From positions 1,798,001 to 1,862,000 of the forward strand of contig NBAZ01000001.1 in the NCBI GenBank assembly GCA_002794735.1: a DNA stretch of 64,000 nt, written 5' to 3'. The notes beneath the pieces are model-generated. The model was given only the letters and a program-made list of their open reading frames with translations, did no database searches and was not told the origin of the DNA. Positions 36,024 to 48,567 of the stretch are shown here, in pieces. The position numbers were made by a program, and so were the translations under genes. Origin of the DNA: Pyrrhoderma lamaoense (taxonomy: Eukaryota; Basidiomycota; Agaricomycetes; Hymenochaetales; Hymenochaetaceae). The first letter of the stretch is position 1. Each line of letters opens with the position of its first letter.

Positions 36024-38394
36024 ATGACGGCCAAGCAGGATAGTAAGGAGCCTGATTCAGTGGCAGGACACGTCCAGTAGCTGTTACTGCAGAGGAACAG
36101 ATCAATAAACTCAAAACAGATCATACGGCTATTACTTCAAAAGAAAGACTCAGTGCTTACTTTACAATTGCTGCTGCCGCTTTTGGGCTCATCAGCGACG
36201 GATGTGAGCAATATTTCGTCATTCCGAAGCTTTTATTCCTTCCAGTATCTTGATCAATTACCTCCGTTGCATGGCGCCCAGATCAAAATAATCTTATGTG
36301 ATTGTCATTATTCTTATGACCAAGACAAAGTTCTGCAGCTGACCAAGAGAAACCGATATTTGGACATTATGAAGGACGATGTCTAATGTCGTCTTCAAGA
36401 AACTATATCCTTCTGCTTACACATCGGAAGTATCCACTCGGGTTTCAAACTCTCTCCTTGTTGGTAGGTCCCTTAATTTATCTGAGTATTACAAGGCTGC
36501 TTCCTAAACAGATACAAGGCGCTGTAATTGGTCAAATAACAGTAGGTTTAATCTGTGATCGTATAGGACGGAAATCTGCACTTGTTATCACAACTCTTTT
36601 AATTATCGTCGGTGCAACCATCGGAACCGCCGCTCATGGTGCAAACGGAAGTGTCCAAGGTCTTTTCTGGTGTCTCACGATCGCGAGAGGTATTACGGGA
36701 GTGGTAAGCCCGATTCTCTATCATTCATAATCTGTTACGTATATGCTAAACTCTAGTTTATCAAACATTAATAGGGTGTCGGCGGAGAATATCCCGCTTC
36801 ATCCACAAGTGCAAGCGAAGCTGCCAATGAGAAGATGTTATCTCAGCGTGGACCAGGTGAAACTAAGCAATTCCAGTATTGCTAGATAATCTGTTGTTGA
36901 CTTCATAAAATAGTCTTTATCATGGTCACAAATTTTGTCTTGAGTGTAAGGCAAAGTCAATTTCTGACTTCATCTAACTTTACCAAATTCATTCTGTACT
37001 CAAGTTCGGAGGGCCCCTTGCCGTTTCTGTCTTCCTCATTGTTCTTTCCGCTGCTGGAGAAAATCATCTTCCCACAGTGTGGCGCGTTTGCTTTGGTATT
37101 GGAATCTTATTACCAGTCACAGTCTTCTTTTTTCGACTAAGGATGTTGAGCTCAAAACTTTACAAGAAGGGGGCTATAAAGCGTGAGATCTCAACACATG
37201 GTTCTCTTGCGGTGTTCTCGGACTGATAGTTTCATTCTTCTAATAGGACGAGTTCCATACTGGCTGACTATAAGGCGTTATTGGAAGTCCTTGATAGGAA
37301 CTTGCGGTGCTTGGTAAAATTTTAAAATTTCTTAGTGAGAGACTGATTCTTAACTTCCTTGGTATCAACTCTTATATTAGGTTCCTATATGACTTTGTAT
37401 GTTTCTCATGGTATTATTTCTAGAGTAAACAACTGAGTGCCTCCTTAGGTAACATTCCCTAACGGCGTATTCTCCGGGACCATCATCTCCAGTGTGATCA
37501 AGGACAGTGATATCAAACGCACTGCAGAATGGCAGCTTCTACTTGGTACAATCGCTCTCCCAGGAGTATTTGTTGGGGCGTATTTGTGTAATAAACTTGG
37601 ACGTCGTTATACTGTGGGTTTTTAACTGATTGATACGTAAACCCTACCTGAGTCTCGATCTCATAGATGATGCTTGGTTTCAGTGGATATTTGATATTTG
37701 GTACGTTCAAATTCCTATACATTATAGCCTTCTTTATCATTTTCTTTCAGGTTTGATCATCGGACTAGCATATGAGAAAATCACCGCCATTATCCCTCTA
37801 TTTGTTATTTTGTGAGTCAAAATTATTTGAGTCTGTACCTATAAGTGTATATTCATTTGATTAATACCAGTTACGGCTTAATGCAGTCATTTGGGAATAT
37901 GGGTCCGGGTGATATGTTAGGCCTAGTTAGTGCGGAGTCAGTGCAGTTCTGTTCTCTCACACATGAACCTCTGCTGAGTCTTCGTCACCTTAAAGATCGT
38001 TTGCAACTCCCGTACGCGGAACCTGTTATGGTCTAAGTGCTGCTATTGGGAAGACCGGTGCCGCGGTCGGGACTCAGGCATTTACCCCTATCCAAACCCA
38101 CCTTGGCAAGAAGTAGGTTTTCACAGCAATAATCTTCTTAGAATCCAAACTCAATTTGCTCCTAGATGGACGTTCATTATTGCCGCTATCTGTGGTATAT
38201 CAGGAATTCTGGTTACCTACTTCTTCGTCCCGGACATGACCGGAGTGGACTTGGCCGACGAAGATGCTTCTTTCTTAAAGTTCCTTTCTGACAATGGGTG
38301 GGAAGGTGAAATTGGCGAAGATGATAGTGTCGCTATCATCATTAATGAGGGGGACAACGAGGAAATTGATAGTGAGAAGGATAGATATGTATAA
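36024..38394 (+). CDS. GIT1-like major facilitator permease (glycerophosphodiester/phosphate type)
   Basis: Plasma-membrane MFS transporter; the nearest family I recognise is yeast Git1, which imports glycerophosphoinositol. It starts MTAKQDSKEPDSVAGHV. A single missing C at 36074-36075 then breaks frame before VAVTAEEQINKLKTDHTA. Membrane and signature blocks: YFTIAAAAFGLISDG, YQNNLM-TMSNVVFKKLYP, VGAVIGQITVGLICDRIGRK, GVGGEYPASSTSASEAANE (diagnostic for this group), FGGPLAVSVFLIVLSAAGEN, GIGILLPVTVFFFRLRM, FLYDFVTFPNGVFSGTII, LGTIALPGVFVGAYLCNKLG, YGLMQSFGNMGPGDMLGL, and FIIAAICGISGILVTYFFV. The acidic tail ends SEKDRYV. At least eleven exons including a 16-nt one (36282-36297). The splice near 37940-38000 is not fully resolved. 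Confidence 0.78.
36282..36297 (+). other. 16-nt microexon in the GIT1-like gene
   Basis: Encodes the YQNNLM segment in the first membrane region. Preceded by CCCAG, followed by GTGATT. Frame is kept on both sides: GGA T before it, and G ACG ATG TCT in the next exon at 36375. Confidence 0.75.
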
Positions 38395-39109
38395 TGATGA
38401 TTCACATTATTATTCTTGACGAAGATGGTGATCACCTTAGTTTATACTATGATTTTCATTTCATGAACATTGTGTCATTTATTGCCAGTATGAAGGATGT
38501 AGTTCTAGCTTAGTTTCATATTTCCTGTATCGTGTCTGGTGTATTCTGAATAACGTGATTAACATTGAAGCCACCGTGTGAAGAAGAATTTGGGATGGAA
38601 CACTACTATAATCTGAGTCATTGTAACTTCATTGATGGAAAAGATAACTATTCTGCGATGTGGGAATATATCCGCAAAAGACTCAATTGTTGGTTGCGGA
38701 AACAATTTGGACTTCTGAGTTTCAAACAGGACAAGGTACTTTTTTTAATGAAAATTCACAGTCACGCTCATTTGGGGTCCTTGTCGGTTTTGTATGAATA
38801 AAACTAGTAAGATGATGGTGCGTAGATGGTCGACATTGTATCATAAGCTGACGTACCATACTGATACTCCAATATAGCATTGACTCAGGTGAGAGTTCTA
38901 TATTTTAAACACTATTGTGTCAAATAACGTGTACTCATTCGAACATTGATTGATAGAGCAAAAGTGATCAAACCGCGGGTGGCTTCGTCTGGGTGTCGAA
39001 TTTCCTAATCCGGCCTCCGCGTCTATCACTTCGGCGTTTTCGACACAGTTGCAGACTTCCGATCGTCTCTGGCACCGTCCTCATATTTTGGCTCGTTACA
39101 CGACGTGTA
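38395..39109. other. Intergenic: permease 3' region and SLS1 promoter
   Basis: No supported gene. The frame reading into SLS1 stays open upstream of its ATG back to about 38993, but it has no ATG there. The frame at 38565-38801 has no family signal. Confidence 0.4.
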
Positions 39110-42100
39110 ATGCAGCAACATCTACATAACTCGCTGAGGTCATTCTGTCGTCAACAATGCCGCCGCCAGCTATATTCGGTACAAGCGACAGCAGCCGTTT
39201 CTGGCCCCTCTCATAGCACTCACGAAGAGACTACACCATCCAACTCTCAAGAATCCGATTTCGAAATTGTACACCTAAAGGAGAAATTATCGAAAGCATT
39301 TGATAATGACTCAGTAAAATCGTCAACTCCGGGAAAAAGCTCTCAATACGCTTCTAAGAGGAAGGACCGGGCGGAGGCACATGTAGACGTCCTTCGTCTG
39401 GAGAAAAGAGAACCTACTATAGAGGACCTTGACGTCCTCAAGCCTCAAAGAATTCCAAAAATCAAGAGCAAAGCTTATTTTCGATTCTACAATGAACTAC
39501 TTGACCAACTGTCCCGTAGATTCAGCGCACGTCAATTACAACAATTCTGCAAGGAATTGAAGGTGGATTACAGATTTACAAAGTCTAAACCTCGGAAAGA
39601 GAGGTATATAGACGGAATCATGACACAGCACTGGGGGATAGAAAGTCCACAAGAAATTGATCGCAGGATGAAGATGAAAGCTAGTAAGTATGAATAAACG
39701 AAATTAAACATCTGATCTAACCCTTTATTTAGGTGTCCCTACACATCCCAGTGAACTTTTTCTCTTACTTGGAAGAGGTAAGTATCTCATAAGTTTGAAA
39801 ATTGAACCTTAATCTCACATTCATGTGTTAGATGGCCTTCAACTGTCGAAGCTTTCTGAGAAATACGATGTTCTTACTGCTATCCATCCCAGTCCTCTTT
39901 CGATTCAACTTCAGGGAGAAAGTGACTCTATAAAGAACCTGTTGACGGATATCAAGAAGCGTAGAGAAGTACCTATAAATTATTATGCTCTCTTTACTTT
40001 ATACTAATAACTGCGCTAGAGCATCATATCAGAAGACGTAGATCTCCCCACAAAAACACCTCTTTCGTTGAATCTACTTCAACAGTTGTCTCGACTAGCA
40101 TTCGTTTACATTGAGAACGTGTCTGAAGGAAAGGTGAGAATAATATGCTTCACACTCTTTGGCTGTCAATATTGACATAGGCTTTTGTCTATCTGACTAT
40201 TAAAAAGGTGCGGATGTACGCAGATAATCGTTTTTTACTGTCGAAAGCTAGACGGCTAGCAATTCGTGCTGCTCTCGAAGTATGTATATTCTCATCTTAC
40301 CCTCTGATTAAAAACACTAAAGGCCAAGCATTAACGTACTTAGTCAGAACGGGCTAAAGCTACTCCCATTAGCGCGCTTTTGGAACCTGAAGTGAATCTT
40401 GACGTGGAAAAAACGCCTTCCTTGTATTCACTTCGACCTTTCACGTCAGAACAAGTGTTAACACATCCAAGCAATAACGATATCTCCACTTACAGATGTC
40501 AGAGTGTTCATCATTGGATTGACCATGAACACATCAGAACTACATTGCCACAGGATAGACTATTTTTAGAGAACGGGTAAATTCATACTTTCTCTATCAG
40601 TATTGGAGCTAATACTATCTTTCTCTTGAAGAGATGTAACTTCTTTAATGAAATACATAAACGATCTTTTGCCCGATCCTTCAAGCAGTCGTAGGGTCAC
40701 AGCTTCGTAAGTAGTCTCTTTTAAAAAAGATTACACACAGCTAAAGACCTGTAAAGTCTGGGCCATATCCTTTTCTCAAACGAGAAGGAATTACAAGCAA
40801 ATATCTTATCCCCTCTCCCCGGAAAATGGAAATTCACAGACTTCATCAAGTGGTTAAAGAACGAAAAGGGGAAAGATGTTCAATGCAAATTTAGTCCGAG
40901 GTAACATATATTTGTACTCCATCTTATAATAACATAACTGATTAGAATGCCTTGGAAGTCTATCAACCGTTCTTCTTGATGAGGAACCAACTCAGGAAAG
41001 GAGTATATATAGGTTAAAGTATAGATATCTACCTTCCTCTTCGGAGCCATCTCAAACACCGTCGAATCACGCTTGCTCTGAAACTGTTCAATTCGAGGCC
41101 GACCTCGGCCAAATCGACTATCATCTCTTCCGATTCTATTTAAGGGATACGGACCAATTGGGCGACTTAAAGGAAGCACCTGTTGAAAGAGACAGTGAGG
41201 CGTGGGCAGATACCCTTGACGAAAAATTATCCAGGCCAGATCCTGATGAACAGCTCATCGAAGAAGGCAGGCCTTCTGACCCCCCAACTCTAACTGAAGA
41301 GGACGGACCCACGAAACATTCTGAAACCGCATATAGTTCGCCACCTACCGAGGATGTTCTGGAAGAAAGTGCTGACATCAAAGACGAACATGACCTTTAT
41401 AAAGCACAGAATTCCTATTTTAACATCCCTGACATCAGCTCACTCATGTATCGTAAGGCAAAAGAAACGGAATTCCTTGTAGCTCTTCCCGATCGGTGAG
41501 TATGTTGTAGAGTTTCATTACTCGCCAAATGCTCAGCTTCAGAATAGGCCTATGGATATGAAAATTTTTGTAGAAGACTCTATAGAGCAATCACCGGTTT
41601 CAGATATCCCTGAAATCGAGAACTATTTCAAGGTCTTAGGAAACCTGTCAGTTCTTTCCCCATCTCATTAAGAACTACCCTTAACATACATCATCTATAG
41701 TGGTGCTAAGGGACTCCGCTTTGGGTTCACCAGCCCTCCACTCTCAATAAATGTTGGTGATAAGACATTCATTCTTGAATCAGCCAGCATTGTCCGACAA
41801 AACACAGAAACTATTGAAGTTGGCCGCAGTTCACCCATAGACAAGGTGATACCGGGGAAGGCAACACACAGAACATTCCGAGCAACCCTAGAAAAGTCGA
41901 GGGATCTTGATTCTCGTTCAAGAATAGATTCTTGTACTGTGAGTCTTAGCTACTCTACTCACTAACTTCCTTTGACTTACGTTGAATAAACTTGAAGATC
42001 GTTTGTGATGATATACGTGATGAAAATTCTTGGAAAACTTTCGTCCATGACCTTGACACGGCGACATATCTTAGTTTCAAGAAAGCAGGTAATACAGTAC

Positions 42101-42156
42101 CGGATATCCCGCTGGAAGACGATTTCGATTCCGCTCTTGAGGGATTCCAAAACTAA
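39110..42156 (+). CDS. SLS1: Mitochondrial inner-membrane regulator Sls1
   Basis: Fungal protein that links mitochondrial transcription and translation at the inner membrane. First in-frame ATG at 39110 (MQQHLHNSLRSFCRQQCRRQ), a basic amphipathic presequence. The N-terminal Sls1 domain is clear: KIKSKAYFRFYNELLDQLSR, FCKELKVDYRFTKSKPRKER and DGIMTQHWGIESPQEIDRR. The KH-like region follows across small exons: VPTHPSELFLLLGRDGLQL, YDVLTAIHPSPLSIQLQG, SIKNLLTDIKKR. The C-terminal domain includes LRPFTSEQVLTHPSNND and HHWIDHEHIRTTLPQDRLF, with a Glu/Pro-rich insert at about 41160-41440. It ends DFDSALEGFQN with TAA at 42154-42156. At least eleven exons. Convergent with SPB1 (113 bp apart). Confidence 0.82.
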
Positions 42157-42269
42157 TACTTTTTTACATTATCATTATAGTAATTAGCACGTTACATAGA
42201 CTTGTATGGTACAATGGATTAATGCCAACAAAACTCCGCATAAACATGAAAGACAAGAACAAGGCCTTA

Positions 42270-45200
42270 CTATCGTTTCTTGTTTGCTTTCTCTCTTCTT
42301 TTTTGGGCTCGAAGCTACAAAAGATACGGATTCAATAAGATACAAAAATGGTAAATAAATAACTTGTTTTGCTTACCTCTTTCTTTCCTCTTGAGTCCAC
42401 CATTCGGTATCGTCCCTTGACACCCTTTGGTCGCCCTTTCAGCCCTCTGTGTGCGCCCTTTGCAACAACAACCTTTACTTCTGACTTCTTTTGTTTGGCT
42501 TTTGATAATCCCCTAAGCATGAGTTTTTGAATTTGTTGTGCCTTCTCTCTCTCGGACATATCCGTAGACTCGTTGATGCCCTCTGCTTTTTTCATGGCTT
42601 TCTGAAGCTTCTGTACTGCCTTCATTTTCTTCCGTGCCTTTGCTTCTGCAATCTTCTTGATCGGACGGGCGTCCAGTGCACGTTGTTTGGCTCGGAGGAT
42701 ATCGATGGCTTCTTTGGTCACGGGAAGGTTAGGCTTATAGTGCTTCGCTTCGTCATCAAGGAACCAAGTAGGTAAATCCTCTTTTGAGTTCAATGAGTAA
42801 CGATTGAAACCATCGTTGATGAGCTGAGTTTTTGTTTTTTCACGATTGACTAACTGTTGTGCGAGAGTCACCGCTTCCGCTGTTGTTAGACCATGTTCTA
42901 GAAGCCACAAACTTTGGTTAGGACCTATATTTTATACCAAACTTCGTATTCTGCAGATACGTACTTAGTATCTGGGCCTGCTTTATCTCGTCCTCGTTTT
43001 CTCCTTCAGCATCCCACATCTCTACGTCACCATCATCCTCTTGGGGGACGATTTCGAAATCGTCATCCTTGAGGTCCGTGAGTATATATATTCATTTTGA
43101 ATTTGATATGAGGATTAAACACATACGTCGTCTTGTTTACTCTCATCGCTATCTCTTTCCGAAGCGTTGTTGTCATCTTCCATATCATCCGAAGACTCCG
43201 CATCACCGTCGCTTTCTTCTTCAATGTCTTCTAAGTCAACATCTTTGAAGACGTCCTGATCAAACCACAGTTTTGCTGATTTGGATTCTGTCCCAAGATC
43301 AGATATCAGACGCTTTTTTGCTGGTGGAACAGTAGCTTTGGTCAATTTTCGTTTATTACGATTCAGAATAGTCTCTTTTTCGGACTCGAGGCTGCTCTCT
43401 TCATCACTTTCTTCGTCAGATGAGATATCAGATCCCTCCTTGTATTTTGCGCGCTCCATACGTTCCCAGCCACCTTCGCTATCGACATCAGTTTCATTGT
43501 CTTCGTCACTGTCCTTAGCAGCAAATCCAGACCACTCCTCTTTTTCATGTGGTTTCCGAGCTTGTCTTGCTTTATATTTAGCATCTCGTTCACTCAATCG
43601 CTCTCTATATGCATCATATAGTCCATCAAGCTCAGCTTCCAGACCTGCAACCCTGTCTTCATCTTCTTCAGGATCCTCATCTCCTTCAGTTGCTATCTGT
43701 TCATCTGCGCTGTCACTATCCGAGCCGTCATCCACTTCTCCAACAAGTTTAGCAACAGATTTCTTCCTTCCAATAGTCTTCTCGGCATTTTGTAAATCGA
43801 AAATATCATCCTGTCCATTCAATAGTAGTGCATCATTCTGTTCAAGACCAATATCTATTGGAGCGGTCATCTGAAGTTGCATCCTCTGTATAGTACGAGT
43901 CTTGGCTTCATTGGTTTTTCGTCTTTCACGCTTTGCTCTAGCCGCAGCTTCAGAATTGAGCCGTTCGAGCTAAGCATTAGATCTATGAGTACTCCTAATT
44001 GTAGCCACAATCATATTGATCAGATTTACCTCTTCTTGAATCGCCTCCTCCTGATCCTCCTCCTCAACAACTTCAACTGTTTCCGTTAACTCTTCAGTTG
44101 GTATAGTTTTTACGTCCAAGCCAAGCTTAAAATTTTGAGCAGATGTAAGTCTACTGACTGGTTGGGCAATAATTGAAACGTACCTCTTCCCTTAAAGCCG
44201 CCCTCCATTTTATCAAAGCTTTAAAGTCCCCCTTTCCGAGTACCTTCAGATCTTCAACGTTAGCTTTGATATCCTCAGTTGTGATATCGAGGGAAGCCCA
44301 TCTACAATAGCATTAGTATAGGCATAGAATTTGAGCAAATTAATGGTTACCTCTTTTCCTCTTCGCTTTCAAACTTAATTCTGTTTACACCTCCCAAAAA
44401 TATGACCGGATCCGGACAGTTTATGAAGTCTCCGGCAGTCATTGTTTTGTGTAGAGTATAGTCTCCTTCAGCGTAACCATCTCGGTGACGTCGTTTCTTT
44501 TCAGGCATAAATACGTTTGTATTCATCGAGCCCCCTTTCTCAGTGCTGGATGGTAGAGCTGACGGCAGTTCCTTGAACGCATGCCTAGGGTCTAAGAATT
44601 TTGGGTCGATATACTTGGGTGCAAGAAAGTCCTGGCATACGACGAAAATCTCGGCAGAGACGTTTCTTAAAAATTTAATGAATTAAGGAGTTTGACATGC
44701 CAAGAATTATACGGACCTTGATGATGGAGGCTTAGTTGCCTCTACCTTCCCAAAGAGTTGATTGAACACCCAGATGAGGTTGTTGTAGTCCGCACTTCTG
44801 AACACCTTTGTGACGAATGTTCCGCCTTTTATAAGAAATTCTACGGCAAGCTTCAAGCTCATTAGAACGAGCTCTGACTGGTTATATGCATCCTGAACCC
44901 AGGCAGTTCCGACGTTAGGTGCTCCATCATGGAGAACAATGTCTGCCTTCCAGTCTTTCAGTTCTCCCCGGAGCAGGTTCCGACAGTTAGGGGTGGTGAT
45001 ATCGGCTGCGAATGTTGAGACACGAGGTATAGGTTTTATTGGTACTAAGTCGACACCTTTCGTACTTTCAAGTAAGAATGCCAAGTAGAACTCTATATGT
45101 TGCAGGACGCACCAACAATAAGACTGTTTACCGGCATATATTTACTAGCAACTTGAAGCCAACCTCCAGGGGCGGCACATAAATCAATACAGCATCTTGC

Positions 45201-45393
45201 AGATTCTAAGAAATTGTATTTCTTGTTCAGTTGGATAAGTTTGAATGCTGAACGAGCACGATATCCTTGTTCTCTGTGGGTCGAGTAATTCTCAGAAAAC
45301 GACCATATAGGTAGAGTTAACAATAACTTACTTGGCTAGTTTATAGTATTTATCGAGACGTCCCTTTCCTGTTTTTTTCTGTGTCTTTCCCAT
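42270..45393 (-). CDS. SPB1: AdoMet-dependent rRNA 2'-O-methyltransferase SPB1
   Basis: Nucleolar enzyme that methylates the 25S rRNA A-loop during 60S assembly. Start at 45393 ([20 protein letters not shown]). The FtsJ-type domain has [17 protein letters not shown] (catalytic Lys), [19 protein letters not shown] (SAM site), [20 protein letters not shown] (catalytic Asp), [14 protein letters not shown] (Lys) and [19 protein letters not shown] (Glu), giving the K-D-K-E set. A middle domain follows ([12 protein letters not shown]), then a long acidic Asp/Glu/Ser stretch. The C-terminal Spb1 domain reads [71 protein letters not shown] and REKANKKR, with stop at 42270-42272. The last 15 codons lie in a separate exon. 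About 850 residues, normal for the family. Confidence 0.94.
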
Positions 45394-45577
45394 CCTGTAT
45401 CCAACAAAATGTTGGTTCTTTTCTCTGTCAGATTGAAATTACGAAAGGTTTTAGCAGTAACTTTAATTTTTGCGGATGTAGACCCTTTCGGGATCGACCA
45501 CCAGATACTATTTCCCACGATAGCATATAACACCTCTCAGAGTTTTTGGTTTATGTTTCTGCTCACTGCAACTATCT
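45394..45577. promoter_or_regulatory. Divergent promoter between SPB1 and ELP4
   Basis: 184 bp separates the two start codons, so both transcription starts must lie in this spacer or within the other gene's leader. No strong TATA box is evident. Confidence 0.6.
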
Positions 45578-47145
45578 ATGTCATCTTTTAAAAGAAAAAA
45601 TAACACAATTACTCCTAAGCTATCAGCTGGGACTAAATTATCCCCGGCGAACTCGTCTATCATTCTGACATCCTCCGGGATACCTTCACTTGATGATGTC
45701 CTTGGAGGAGGTATCCAACTCGGCACGGATATTCTCTTATTAAACCCAGATGTACATTCGGCACATACAGATCTTCTGCAAAAGTACTTTATAGCTCAAG
45801 GGCTCTCTGTGGGCATAAAGTGCACGTGTTTGACGTTGACTTGGAGTCTTTAGGGTCCTTAGTCGAGTCTTGTATGTGGATACCTGGAACAAGTGCGGTT
45901 CGTTCCACTGAGGAAGAAGAAACCCCTTCTAGTGATGGAGATAAGGTCAAGATTGCTTGGCGCTATGAGAATATGCAAAAATTTAGAACAACAGTGACAT
46001 CGAGAGAAAGTGATCAGTATGTAAGTTTCTATCCATACTAGTGCCCAAACCAACACTTAGCACAGAGATGACTATTGTCAACCGTTTGATCTTTCGACTC
46101 GTATTCCATCAGACATTTTACACGAACTGAAAAACTCTGGTCGTTTATGCCTGGAGGAACTGGTCGACGAAGTGGGAAATGATATCCATCAGTCAGCTTT
46201 GGAGCGCATTGAAACGATCCTGAGCTCCGCCTACCCCTCCAGGTAAGAATTGATATCATTAGTGTCCTACTCTGTGCTCAAATATTACTAGTGCCCAGAA
46301 CCAGGTTGTGACTCGCATCTGCATTCCCAACTTCTCGAGCTCGTACTGGGGAGATCCAATACAAGAAGTAATAACTAAATTATCTATCTGAGACAAATTA
46401 TCCTGACATCATAAACAGAGGATCATGCGTTTTCTGTTTAGACTTCGAGCCATAGTTCGAAAGTATCCTTATGCTTGCGCCAGCATTTCATTACCTCCAT
46501 ATCTATCGACGGACAACGGGAATTCTGAGGGCTGGGTGGAAAAACTCGCATGGGCATCTGACGCTTGTATAACATTGAATTCTTCATCAGGTACACCCAT
46601 TCCTACTTTGTGTTTTGTGTGCGAAAAATACTAATTCATATTTTACTAGCTGATCCATCCACCTCCGCACTGTATCCTTCCCACCATGGTTTACTCAAAA
46701 TCCACAGGCTTCCCTGCGTACAAACTTTAGTACCTGCTAGTGACAGGTTCTCAAGTCTCCGAGGTTTGTCTACACCATCAACCTCAATCTCATCGGGTGG
46801 CGCCAGCGAAAATAACTTAGCGTTTAAATGTACTCGTAAACGCTTTGTCATTGAAACTTTTCACCTTGACATTGAAGGAGGTGTTGGTGAACGTCGAACA
46901 ACCCCCGCAACGACAAATACTGCATCAGAAAGAGGCCAGGTTGAGCATACGCATCATCATACAAACGAGCCTCAGGATTCTGTTATAGCAATTGAAGTTG
47001 AGACAGATAGGGGACTAAAGAAGGTGAACAACCTAGAGGCAGGAAAAGTACCCATAGCTCCTGCCGAAGATAAGACAGCTATAATAAAGAAACCAAGAAG
47101 AGGGTTGGCTTTCAAATTGAGCGTCCAGATCTTTATGATTTCTAA
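45578..47145 (+). CDS. ELP4: Elongator complex subunit ELP4
   Basis: RecA-like subunit of the Elp456 ring, needed for wobble-uridine modification of tRNA. Start MSSFKRKNNTITPKLSAGTK. The PAXNEB domain is clear: SSGIPSLDDVLGGGIQLGTD, LLQKYFIAQGLSVGHKVHVF, ARWRYEN-type block (KIAWRYENMQKF), RLCLEELVDEVGNDIHQSAL, RICIPNFSSSYWGD, RIMRFLFRLRAIVRKYPYAC and HHGLLKIHRLPCVQTLVP. The end is RPDLYDF. Single-base losses at about 45814 and 47117 break frame near each end. With them restored the protein ends in the family's usual DLYDF at TAA 47143-47145. It shares a 184-bp divergent spacer with SPB1. Confidence 0.9.
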
Positions 47146-47288
47146 TATACATTATAAATATACAACATCATCTCAATTCAAAGATAATAGATTATAGGTT
47201 AAACAGTATCGCCCATCAAGAGACATGTAATGGTTCCCAGGCATCATGGTATTAGTAAAGAAATATGATGAAATAGATGAATCAAAGT

Positions 47289-48142
47289 TCAAGCCTCTAA
47301 AGCAACCTTCTTCTGAGCCACGGACTCTGTGGAAACTTCACTATTCGTGGGCTCTTCTGAGATCAGCACCCCTTTAGGAGCATCAGGAAGCACAAGAGGG
47401 GCGGTAGAATCTTCCATCTGAAGGTATTAGATGAATTATTTAATAAAGAAACTGGATGTAGGGGCGTGGAGTAGCATACCGCCTCTTCTTGGAGCTGTCT
47501 TAACTCAGCTTGCACAGCATCCTCCTCGTCCAAGGTCAGTGTATTCGAAAGCATTTCGTCAATCTCCTGCCATATTCCCGTTCGTCAATAAAGTTGCTTG
47601 AGAGTGAATGAAAGTAGATGATCACGAACTCGTTGATAGGCCTGTGCTTCGGCGGTCTCTTCAAGCAAGCGTTCGACGCTTTCAGGATTCATCTCTTTAT
47701 GAATTTCCTTCAATACATCATTCCCTTGCTTAAGCCCGTGTAATACACTAGACTGTACAAGGGAGAATTCTATTGTTGATACGAGTTGCTCCAGCTGTTC
47801 CAATTGATTGTCCGTCTTTGCAAGAAGGGATTCCTGATACTTGCGTGCTCGTAATGCAACAAGTGCACGTTCCTTGCGGCCTGCGCGAAGGTGTTGACGA
47901 GCAATCTCATGTTCTCGGTCTAATACATGCTGAATCTATAACTCAGCGTAATAGAAGATATGTTATGGGTAGTGTAGTAGTGAACATACCTTCTTCTGAT
48001 ATTGTTTGAGCTTGTCTCGCTGGAGCTTTAAGCTATCTTATTTGTTTGATGAAGCACAACAACTAGTTTGTATGAGAATGACTAACTCGAGTATTGCACG
48101 GTCTTGCTGGGTTATCTTGGGAGTCGACTGTCCACTGCCCAT
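47289..48142 (-). CDS. VPS20: ESCRT-III subunit Vps20/CHMP6
   Basis: Snf7-family protein that nucleates ESCRT-III on endosomes. Start at 48142 with MGSGQSTPKITQQDRAILDL: Gly2 followed by small polar residues fits N-myristoylation, as in Vps20. The helical core follows: LKLQRDKLKQYQKK, VLDREHEIARQHLRAGRKER, LALRARKYQESLLAKTD-type block (ALVALRARKYQESLLAK), QLEQLVSTIEFSLVQSSVLH and GLKQGNDVLKEIHKEMNPE. The C-terminal part has EIDEMLSNTLTLDEEDAVQA, ELRQLQEEA and VSTESVAQKKVALEA. Stop at 47289-47291. Four or five exons. Length of about 215 residues matches the family. Confidence 0.9.
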
Positions 48143-48567
48143 GGCCTGGTTTAGAGAACCGAGCGCTATATATCGCGCTTCAGTCGCGACAATATATGAT
48201 GAGCCAGCCGATCGACGCGATGACTGCTTGGACTGGCTATTTGAATAAACTAGGAAAAAAGCCGAAATAGTCGATAAAAATAGAACGTTTTAGATCCTCA
48301 AGATGCTTGAAACAACTTTTTTTTTTGTAATGCGTCTGCAAACACTGGTAACCTAAATTTAACAAAAGTAATGCCAATAGTATATATATTATATGTCAGT
48401 GCCAGTGCGAAGTTCGAACAGCGAAAGTATTATACGAGAAAGGGTATCAGTAGCTAATACATGAACAATCGAGTCCAGTATAAATCAGTGTTAAGGCTAC
48501 ATAATCGTCTCAGAATGAGGTAAAAGCTTGATAGCAAGTATAGCGCAAGATCCATAACTTATGCAAC
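48143..48567. other. Intergenic: VPS20 promoter
   Basis: AT-rich, with a poly-T run near 48318. No gene seen. Confidence 0.45.

Noticed and set aside
43281..43874. Long plus-strand open frame opposite SPB1
   Set aside because: It is the Ser-rich mirror of the Asp/Glu/Ser-rich acidic region of SPB1 and has no family signal.
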